64,000 bases of DNA, taken from positions 11,237,077 to 11,301,076 of the forward strand of contig JAJEKV010000039.1 in the NCBI GenBank assembly GCA_021234155.1, given 5' to 3'. A program made the translations under genes and the position numbers. Below are positions 11,291 to 18,625 of the stretch, piece after piece. The notes beneath the pieces were generated by a model, which worked only from the letters and a program-made list of their open reading frames with translations, had not been told where the DNA came from and did no database searches. Origin of the DNA: Isoetes taiwanensis. Taxonomy: Eukaryota; Streptophyta; Lycopodiopsida; Isoetales; Isoetaceae. The number at the start of each line of letters is the position of its first letter. Within the stretch, counting starts at the first letter, position 1.

Positions 11291-12266
11291 TTCGGCCTCA
11301 TTATAGCAACAATAGCTTCCAAAAACCGTTGGCGGATTACCTTGAACCGCCTCTTTATTATAGTTCGCTTTGGACGATTCAAACCGCGGTTCCGCAATAT
11401 CCGTGAGACGTTGCTTAGACAGCTCTGGAAAACATGAAGCCAACTCTTCAAAATTATTGTATAGCTTCTCTGAGATAGAATTGGCATATGATAACACTTC
11501 ACGACGCATGAGTGAAAGTGTTCTGATGTCTAGAGCCCTCTGACTGCAATTAAAACGTCCTGCATATCCTTGCTGCACTCTCAAGAAAACCTTGCCCTGT
11601 AAGATTTCCTCCATCAATTGGCTTACCTCAGCATTGTTCATTCCTCGTAGGTTTCTTAGGAATGTCTTGTTGAAGAAATCCTTTGAAGGTTTCTCTGGTA
11701 ATCCCCCCTGATCATCAGTGAGCTTTCGGCTTGCCCATTTGTTGACAACTTCTACGAGTTTAGACCAGGAAGATTCTTGCATAAAAATGAACTGCTTCTC
11801 ATCCTTCAGTTCCTTAACCTTCAAAGTTGTGGTAGCCACCTCGAGAAAATCCTGCACAGAAGTGCTGGTTAGGATCGCGACGGCGATTTTACTGAGCAAA
11901 ATAACGGAAAAACATACCTTCCAGGTGGATGTCACTGCAGTTCCTGTTGGGCCTTGTGGAGGACATCCGAATGCCTTGTGCTGGTTTCTTAGTTGTTGGA
12001 GCTTTTCAATGAGGGGTTCTTTGTATACTGTTTCTACGATTACATCGTTGCACTGTATAGAAATATGAATGTATTCCTTGTTGGAGAGGTCACCATTTAA
12101 TACACGACTTCTTCTTTTTGCATATACTTTCACAAATTCCAACCTTTGTTCGACATTGCCCACGCATGTGCATAAAAACTGTGCAGCAAAAATGCTGTGA
12201 TTACCAGAAATAATAAAAAATTTCTTGTTTGCTAGTTCTTCTGGGCGCGACCAAGTGACTAATTTC
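11273..12266 (-). pseudogene. ParB-like domain, C-terminal half, plus helical linker (exons)
   Basis: The exon opens at an acceptor (CTTGCAG) at 12269-12267 and reads KLVTWSRPEELANKKFFIISGNHSIFAAQF. The I-S-G-N-H-S-x-x-A-A stretch corresponds to the GEHRxxAA box of ParB/sulfiredoxin-fold proteins. It continues with VEQRLEFVKVYAKRR and then, after the small intron 11917-11852, a helix-rich stretch without known motifs. The frame ends in a TGA near 11273 beside a GAAAAATTG run; the methyltransferase continues in another frame, so a one-base change there is likely. Confidence 0.6.
11852..11917 (-). other. 66-nt intron carrying dyad site 3
   Basis: Donor AAG|GTATGT at 11917 and acceptor TGTGCAG at 11852. 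The dyad copy at 11863-11898 (core ATCGCGACGGCGAT on the plus strand, right half-site TGAGCA) fills more than half of the intron. Its length is a multiple of three and it has no stop in frame, so retention would not break the protein. It shows that the motif sits in true introns. Confidence 0.7.
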
Positions 12267-12922
12267 CTGCAAGTGACCAAGATACACTAGTTAGTGCAAG
12301 AAGTTGTTCATGTAGATCGCGACCGCGATCCGGTTGAGCATATTCATATATATAACCAATATGCCAAGAAAGAAAAAGTCGTATTTAATTAAAGTGGGAC
12401 TCATTCCATTCCCATTTTTTTTCGGAACCCTGTTAATTTACATGAAAAGGAGCACCCCGACCCGAAAACTATCCTTAATTCGATTTTTTGTCTAGAACTC
12501 TGCATCGAAGCTTTCCTCCAGTTTTCCCTGGTTAGCAAGTCGAGAACAAGAACAATGCAACTGAAACAAAGGAAATTCATTAAAGATTGAAACCAAAGTT
12601 CTAGATTGAAACCAAAGTTTACAATGGTTGAAGATACCATGATGGTCGGGCTGACACAAATATTACATCATCTTCGCACACAGACCACCTACTGGGAACA
12701 ACATGCAGAGCAAGGTCCGAGGTATGTTCCAAGCCACAAGAGCAACTTGAAGAGAATAGAAATCTGAACACGCTTAGCCCGACATGGCTCCCGATCATGT
12801 CCTTTCGCTCGTCGCGATTTGTAATGGGGAAAGGCAAAATCAAGTTAGTGCAAGTGATGCTACGCACAATACAAATAAGAAAACAACCGGGTTCTAAGGG
12901 CCATTTTGAAGAATGTAGGTAT

Positions 12923-13356
12923 GAGGCCTTTCGACCAGCGAGTCGAGAAAGGCCCTCCGATGTAGCTTAGAGCCCAAAAAAACAAAAAAAGAAGAAAAAA
13001 AAAATTCCTTCTTTTTCTAAGTAGGCAAAAAAAAAAAAAATTTTTTTTGAGGGCCTTTCTCGACTCGCGAGTCGAGAAAGACCCTCAAGGCCCCGCTAAT
13101 GGCCTTTCTCGACTCGCGAAGTCTAAAAACGAAGTTTCGAGTAAAAAAATTTTTTTTTCCATTTTTAACTAGGAAAAAAAGTTTTTTCAAGAAGATTTTT
13201 ATGGGCCTTTTCGACTCGTGGGTCGAGAAAAGCATCCGAGAGTAAAAAAACGCAGTTTTGGGGGTTGAGAAAGGAAGCTCAAAGTGAAAAAGCGAGTTCG
13301 AGGTCGAGAACGCTATCTCGAGGACCTTTTCGACTCATGAAGTCGAGAAAGGCAGC
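12923..13356. repeat. Cluster of CTTTCTCGACTCGCGAGTCGAGAAAG-type palindromes
   Basis: Near-palindromic blocks with the heart TCGACTCGCGAGTCGA occur at about 12923-12958, 13049-13086, 13098-13123, 13203-13235 and 13320-13356, with a further copy near 15321-15346. Poly-A and poly-T runs separate them. The copies differ in the arms, so they look like an old internal satellite of the inserted element. Confidence 0.6.
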
Positions 13357-13613
13357 TCAGGGTGGAAAACACAGTTCTGAGGTTCAAGAAATGCAGTTGC
13401 CTACAGATATAATTTCTAGCTCCAATCTCATAGAGCACCAATCATGACTAACTGGACCAGCAATGGTATTTTCTATGTATTTTCTAATGCACACCATATC
13501 TTATGCATTTATTATGTATACATATACGAAAAAATAGACCCTGCCCCTTTTATAATATATCAATGTTTACCCATAGCTTATTTCAAATATAGATTTTCCA
13601 AATGGGACACTAT

Positions 13614-13896
13614 GTACTATATATTTTTCAATAAGCACAATATCCTTAACCACAATATTCTATGCATTTTTTTTATGAAAAATGGCCTCTCCATATATTA
13701 CTATATATTTTTCAATAAGCACAATATCCTATATTATGTATTTTCCAACAAGCACAATATTCTATGCATTTTTTTATGAAAAATGCCCTCTCCATGTATT
13801 ACTATATATTTTTTAATAAGCACAATATCCTAATATTATGTATTTTCCAATAACCACAATATTCTATGCATTTTTATGAAAAATCAACATGTATTT
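13614..13896. repeat. Three tandem copies of a ~95-bp AT-rich unit
   Basis: Each unit starts TACTATATATTTTTCAATAAG and runs through CACAATATTCTATGCAT to ATGAAAAAT. The copies begin near 13614, 13699 and 13799. Small length differences suggest replication slippage. Confidence 0.7.
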
Positions 13897-15475
13897 CCTA
13901 TGGAAAAAAATGGACCCTCCCCGCTCTTTTTACCCCGCTCTTTTTTCCCGCCCATACTTAAAATTTGAAATTTAGTACATACCAATTTGGTACATACCTT
14001 TGGGACGGTTTCGGAGTCCTGCCATCGTGGATACCCATCAACGGCTATGGCGTTCTTGTTCTTCAGGCGGCTATGGCGTTATTGTTCTTCAGGCTATGGC
14101 AGAACTGGCTATGGCGATAGGATGAGGATGGCTTTTTTTTATTCCGACTATGAAACCTTGCATGAAGGGCATAACAAAAACATCTGCCACAAGACAGATT
14201 TGCACAGCCGATTTGCCCTGCTCTGGTCGACACATCTCATGGGTCTTTTACTGAGCCCAAGCTTTTCTTTCTTATCACATCCTCTCACTGTTAATCGGCA
14301 CTGGCCTTGGTGCAAGAAATAAAATGGTGTACCTGGGAACCTTCTGCTTGAGGAAGCCATGTGGAAATAGTCAGGCTATAGCGCCAAAGCTTGAGCTCCT
14401 AAACCTTTGGAGCATTGGGACAGTTACCGGAACTGGGGGCATTTACAAATTAATAACTTCTGTTTTCCATGCGTTGCTTTCCCCTATTTCGAGCCTCTTG
14501 GACTTCTTGGTCCGACTGGTGCCATTGTTGGTGGAGCCGATGGCCCTTCGCCAGCGCCTTCCTCAAGAAAAGCCTTCGGATCAAGCCTTCCTCAAGATAA
14601 GCCTCGGATGCGCCTTCCTCAAGATAAGCCTCGGATAAGCCTTCCTCTGTTCCTTGTTATATTCTTAGCGTTTTGGGTGGGCATGATCGTCAACAGCAGC
14701 TTCGGCTTCAACAAAGGAAACCTTGCGGTGCTTTTCAAAGCATTTTTCGGTTTCATTGAGCGATAAAATAACGAAATGAGGATGCTATTGCAGAGTCTTT
14801 GTGCGTAACTGGCCTTGGTAAAGCTTGGAATTTCTGCTTATGAAGCTTCTTCTGGCTAGATTCGTTATCTCATAAAGTGCCCAAATCTCGATCATCTGAC
14901 TCCATATATGTTCTAGTCTTAGAATTAGAATTTCTAGACCCAAGATACCAACTGGGATGCCGTGTTTTTGCTCCGGCAAGAAGCCCAAGAAGCTGTACTC
15001 TGGCTATGGCTATGGCGATGTCACTTCCGCTTTGCTAAATACACCTGCATTTGTTTTCTTGTTTGTTTTGTTTACCTACTTCTTCCATCCAGCTACTACC
15101 CACTTCTTAGAGTCCTCTTAGAGCCCCCTCTGTTTTCAAAGAATAATCGACCTTCCATTTGGTGGATTTGAAGACTAAAAAAAAGAGAACTTTGAAGACG
15201 AAAAGAGAACCTCCGTTTCTCAGCACTACGACCCTCCATTTGGGCGGATTTGAAGACGAAAAGAGAAGGTTGGCTATTCTTGCGAAGAGAAGGTTGCCTT
15301 AAGAGAAGGTTGCCTTATGGCTTCTCGACTAGTGAGTCGAGAAGGTTGAGAATACTCGTATTTAATTTAGTAATAATTTATTTATTTATTTTTATAATAT
15401 TTAATTTTTATTTTTAATATGAGATTTAATTTCTCTTTAATTTATAATATTTAATTTTCATTTATTTTTTGAAGG

Positions 15476-15783
15476 GGAGATCTCTCCCCCTCCAAACTCT
15501 CTTTGCCCCTTTCATCCTTGTCCCTAACCCTCCCCCCTTTGCCCAACCTCCCTCCATCATCTCCTTCCCCTCCCCCCCCACTTTTGCTTTCCCTAAACCC
15601 CTTCTCCTCTCTCTCGTGCTTCTCTCCCCTCCTCTCTCCCCTCCCTCCGCCTCTCCTACCTCTCCCCCCTCCTCCCTCTCCCTGCTCCTTTACCTCCCTC
15701 CCTTCGTCCCTCCCTCCCTCCCTCCCTTCTATCTCCCCTTCCTTCCTACCATTCTTTCTCCATCGTCTCCCCTTCTTTTCTCG
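15476..15783. repeat. ~305-bp polypyrimidine tract
   Basis: The plus strand is almost pure C and T, with CTCC, CCCT and TCCC repeats and only scattered purines. Such mirror-like pyrimidine tracts can form triplex (H-DNA) and slip in replication. The long frames on both strands here are composition artefacts. Confidence 0.8.
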
Positions 15784-15931
15784 GTTTGTTGTTTGTAAAT
15801 TTCTATTCAAGCAATCAATTCAGAAATTTTTTTTTCTGGGGTATGAGTCTCATTTTCAGTCCGAGTTCCAAAATTCGAGATTTGTCCCACTTTAATTAAA
15901 TACGACTTGAAATAAATATGATGTAACAGGC

Positions 15932-17138
15932 CTTGTTACTGGATCGAATGGAACGACATCGGCAGGCGTAAGAACCTCCGTTGGGTATTTCTTGAAGCTT
16001 TTTATCAGGGTCTGTACATGGTCATTTGACCGGACTCTATGTGTCATATTAGCTGGAGCTAGCTCGCAATCGAAAATGCTCACCCTTTGGAACCAGTTTA
16101 CACCCATTGGGTAATATCTTTTGAACTCCTCGAGCTTAGATGCTGTCTCCTGAGCTAGTTTCTTTTCTTCATCTGGATTAAACTTCAAATCTTCTGGCAT
16201 TTGGGGATCAGTTCTCCAGGGCAACAAGTGGCTGGTAGGTGTTGGTTTAGTGGACGAGGAAGGAGTAGAAGATGTCGAAGGTTGAGCACTTTGGAAGCTT
16301 TATCTTGAATGGTCTGATCCTCTTCGCTGGCTGTTCTTCGACTGCCTCAGAGTCTCTGGCGGGAGCAGTCAAAAGCATGACTGGAGCTGAAGGGTCCACT
16401 ACGGCAGAACAACCAACATTTGCTGAGGGGGCTACAGCATTTGATGAGGGAACAACAACATTTGCCTCCATGGGCACTACAGTATCCTTTGGAGTGGATG
16501 GTTCGCCAATAGCCTGCAAAGGGGCAACGGATCTCTTCTTTGCAACAGCTCTGAGCCAGTTGGTGTCCATCCTTGAAGGCAGTTTGTTGTCCTTAGTAGC
16601 CTTCAAAGCAGCAGAAGGAGGTTTCTTATCAGCTGAAAGACCCTTTCTGCACATACTAAATCCAACAAGTATATCCCTGTTGCACTTTATACCCGACAAA
16701 CTTAAGGAATCATAGGACGGCAATATCCAGCCAAATCCCTTTGCACTGGTTGGCATCCCCTTGCTGCTTGCCGGTTTGTTGACTTTACTCGCAATCATAA
16801 TGGAGGGATCATAATTCTGCCATCGCAAAACGTACTCCACAAACTGCAGCTGGTGAGTATCTTTCACGCTGCAAATTATTGCATCCTGTACATTATTTTT
16901 GGTACCTTCCCACATAGCAATAACTATACCTAGCTGCTCGTAATCTTCTGGACCCTTGCCATTCCTGAAGAACAAACACAAGTCCTTTCGGCGGTCTCCA
17001 GTGACATGAGGTTTGGCCTGTGAAATTTCAACACACCACTTCCTACTTTTATCGGGTGTGACAATTCTAATTGGTTCTACATTGGGCCCGCGGAATAGTT
17101 CGAGTGCTGCAGAAGCAATTGAAGACAGGTTCGACACA
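15932..17138 (-). pseudogene. N-terminal region and ParB N-half of the ParB-MTase gene
   Basis: The exon begins after an acceptor (AATACTAG) at 17140-17139 and reads VSNLSSIASAALELFRG, then an unrecognised region of about 150 residues (GPEDYEQLGIVIAMWEGTK, FVEYVLRWQNYDPSIM) and a Lys-rich, then Pro/Ala/Val-rich linker ending RIRPFKIKLPK. The continuation (QPSTSSTPSSSTKPTPTSHL, then VSIFDCELAPANMTHRVRS and LTPADVVPFDPVTR) is in another frame, so there is a shift near 16290. S-I-F-D-C-E-L-x-P-A-N corresponds to the first strand and N-P-R loop of ParB proteins, and VLTPADVVP to the following strand. Confidence 0.55.
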
Positions 17139-17155
17139 CTAGTATTGGCAGAAGA

Positions 17156-17385
17156 TGTTCATAAAGATCGCGGCCGCGATCCGGTTGATCAGTAGCTAAG
17201 TAAGAAAGGGTGTTGTCTCACCATTATGCTAGTAAGAAACGCGGCCGCGTTCTTCATGAACAGTGGGTATTACATTTTATATAAAATGGTCGCCACTATC
17301 GCGGCCGCGATTGTCTTGAGCAGTACCTTCCAGAAAAGAGGAAAGGTCGTGGTCGCAACTATCGCGGCCGCGATCCTGTCGACCA
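17156..17385. repeat. Dyad sites 5-8, clustered in the 5' intron of the ParB-MTase gene
   Basis: Copies at 17156-17191, 17227-17262, 17287-17322 and 17350-17385, centre spacing 60-71 bp. All four have the perfect inner palindrome CGCGGCCGCG; three have the full ATCGCGGCCGCGAT, and 17227 has A/T changes at the core edge. Half-sites TGTTCA, TGCTAG, TGGTCG, TGGTCG on the left pair with TGATCA, TGAACA, TGAGCA, CGACCA on the right. A weaker relative (CTATGGCGAT) follows at about 17412-17424. Confidence 0.85.
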
Positions 17386-17454
17386 TCTAGCTATCCTAAA
17401 AGACATGGTAGCAGCTATGGCGATACCTAAGCTAAAAAAAATCGCGGAAATTAC

Positions 17455-17482
17455 CTTCTTTGAGGGCAGCGGCACGAGACAT
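17455..17482 (-). other. Putative first coding exon of the ParB-MTase gene
   Basis: ATG at 17482-17480, reading MSRAAALKE, then the donor GAAG|GTAATT at 17454. It lies about 90 bp downstream of a minus-strand TATA box. The phase does not match the next recognised exon, so another small exon within 17139-17454 may be missing. Confidence 0.4.
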
Positions 17483-17890
17483 GATGGCGCTAGAAATTTT
17501 CCGGAGGCGCTAGAAATTTGGCGAGGACGCTAAAAATATTCGCGAGGGGGATCAGAGAAAACAACGCCTCTCTTTTTATAGGGTTCGCCCTTATGGCCGC
17601 GGCATTTATGACACGCGGCGTCATTATGACGGGCGGCATCATTATGACGGGCGGCGTCATTATGACGGGCGGCATATTCCCCCATTCCCCCCAAAAGCCA
17701 CCCCCAGTGTGGCAGCGTACGGGACAGTGACACGTGAGAATTTGTGTGAGAGTGACTGCAGGGCAGGTGGAAAGGACAGCAAATCACCCACGGCATGTCA
17801 GTTTAAATTGGATAGGGACAGGGACATTAGGGCATAAAAAGGTCCCGCCCGAAGGACATCATTTTCAAATTCAAATGCATTTCAAATGCG
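17483..17890. promoter_or_regulatory. Divergent promoter region between the ParB-MTase and transposase genes
   Basis: A minus-strand TATA box (CTATAAAAAG, 17581-17572) faces the ParB-MTase start, and a plus-strand TATA-like CATAAAAAGG (17833-17842) faces the transposase gene. The minus leader has three copies of a GCGCTAGAAATTT-like word (about 17488-17538). Between the two TATA boxes lie four tandem 18-bp units at 17603-17675. A possible plus-strand first exon ends at the donor TGCG|GTAAGA (17890). Confidence 0.5.
17603..17675. repeat. 18-bp tandem repeat, four units
   Basis: Units at 17603-17621, 17622-17639, 17640-17657 and 17658-17675 read CATTATGACGGGCGGCRT with minor changes in the first. 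They may be transcription-factor sites or simple slippage. Confidence 0.8.
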
Positions 17891-18226
17891 GTAAGATCCT
17901 CCAAGACTTTCATTGTTGCAAAGCTCGGGAAGGAGTTGTTCGAGGCGCTGGAGTTAAATTGAAGGCGCTATGGTGGATTACAATGGCGCTCGGATGAATT
18001 TCAAGGCATCCAAGCATATTTGACGTTGTAGAATTCAGTGAAGGCCAAAGACAGGCAAGTCCATTCATTAAAATGTGTTTTCAGTTAAATCTACCGTATG
18101 CACCCCTTCTTTGTGTCTGGTAAATCAAATCCTGTTCTAATTAGGTAATATAGATTGCCTCTCTCAACAATTCTTAAGCTGTTCCTGTTTGTAGACGTTG
18201 ATGTCATTCATCTTCCTCTGATACAG

Positions 18227-18437
18227 GTGATCCTTACGGCACAGCTGGTAGTCATCAGGATCGCGAAGGCGATCTTGCCGAACATATTCTAGATTAAGGT
18301 ACCATTTAATGCTCTCCCATAAAGTTACCCATCAATGCGTATTGATTCATCTACTTCTCCCGCAGGTCATCCCTACGACACAGCTAGTACTCGTCCGGAT
18401 CACGAAGGCGATCTTGCGCAACATAATCTACACTAAG
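18227..18437 (+). other. Two duplicated 72-nt exon-like units, each containing a dyad
   Basis: Unit A is 18227-18298 and unit B 18366-18437. Each follows a pyrimidine tract ending in CAG (GATACAG, CCCGCAG) and ends TAAG|GTAC as if spliced. They are about 75 percent alike, with dyad copies at 18249-18284 and 18388-18423 (cores ATCGCGAAGGCGAT and ATCACGAAGGCGAT). Unit B is open for 24 codons in one frame; unit A has a TAG there. In a second frame both read similar peptides with EGDLA and a TAA near the end. They may be 5' exons of the transposase gene or repeats that look like exons. Confidence 0.45.
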
Positions 18438-18467
18438 GTACGTATAATGTAGACTAAGGTATCTGCT

Positions 18468-18601
18468 TGCTCTAGAAGATCGCGGCCGCGATCCTGCTAA
18501 CCACGTCCTTGCTTGAAGTTGGTTTGTCTGGCTAATGTGATTGCTTGAAGTTGGTTGCTTGAAAGTGCTCTGTGACATCGCGGTGGCGTTTTCTCTGAGC
18601 A
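18468..18601. repeat. Dyad sites 11 and 12, upstream of the transposase start
   Basis: Copies at 18468-18503 (perfect ATCGCGGCCGCGAT, half-sites TGCTCT and TAACCA) and 18566-18601 (core ATCGCGGTGGCGTT, half-sites TGCTCT and TGAGCA). The second ends 22 bp before the acceptor GCTTGCAG that precedes the transposase ATG, the same arrangement as in the ParB-gene introns. Confidence 0.8.
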
Positions 18602-18625
18602 ATAACGTCCATTGTGCTTGCAGAC

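Larger units (their letters stand above)
12376..15908. mobile_element. 3.53-kb TIR element inserted in the ParB intron
   Basis: Perfect 25-bp terminal inverted repeats lie at 12376-12400 (starting AAGTCGTATTTAATTAAAG) and 15884-15908. Flanking 8-mers GAAAGAAA (12368-12375) and GAAATAAA (15909-15916) could be an 8-bp target duplication with one change, as for hAT elements, or the shared part may be only GAAA. The inside has no recognisable transposase. It holds a family of TCGACTCGCGAGTCGA palindromes, a ~100-bp tandem array and a ~305-bp polypyrimidine tract. It is probably non-autonomous. Confidence 0.7.
12267..15931 (-). other. Intron splitting the ParB domain, enlarged by a TE; carries dyad site 4
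   Basis: With the inserted element (12376-15908) removed the intron is about 130 nt and joins VVPFDPVTR to KLVTWSRPEELANKK in frame if the donor is AAG|GCCTGT at 15931-15930, that is, a GC-AG intron or a GT donor mutated to GC. Dyad copy 4 lies at 12305-12340 (core ATCGCGACCGCGAT), 36 nt from the acceptor. Confidence 0.55.
9912..17482 (-). pseudogene. ParB-like nuclease domain / N6-N4 DNA methyltransferase-like gene, multi-exon, degenerate
   Basis: Proposed order on the minus strand: short first exon (17482-17455), unknown N-terminal region (17138 to about 16290), Ser/Thr/Pro linker, ParB N-half (to 15932), an intron enlarged by a 3.5-kb insertion, ParB C-half (12266 down), a 66-nt intron (11917-11852), a helical region, then the methyltransferase domain to the stop at 9912. 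ParB followed by methyltransferase is a fusion known from bacterial plasmids and phages; ParB-like domains cut or bind DNA and this MTase class methylates adenine N6 or cytosine N4. Breaks: frameshifts near 16290 and near 11280, and TGA codons at 11151-11153 and 11112-11114. Spliceosomal introns rule out bacterial contamination. The join of exon 1 to exon 2 does not keep frame as drawn, so an exon may be missing. Confidence 0.65.

Noticed and set aside
14040-15020. GGCTATGGCGAT words as further dyad copies
   Set aside because: Only one half of the core matches, outer half-sites are absent, and they lie in the nested element, not in the host one.
15469-15895. Overlapping long frames rich in Pro/Ser/Leu or Gly/Glu/Arg
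   Set aside because: They are produced by the polypyrimidine tract, where stop codons are rare in all frames.
17156-17385. GCGGCCGC (NotI) clusters as cloning or adaptor contamination
   Set aside because: The copies differ in core and flanks, keep outer half-sites at fixed distance, and lie inside genuine introns.
9912-17482. Bacterial contamination as source of the ParB-MTase gene
   Set aside because: GT-AG introns, a TATA promoter, and a nested plant-type transposon in the same gene.
9594-18601. CRISPR-like array
   Set aside because: Spacing is irregular over 9 kb, repeats are palindromic and diverged, there are no cas genes, and the locus is eukaryotic.
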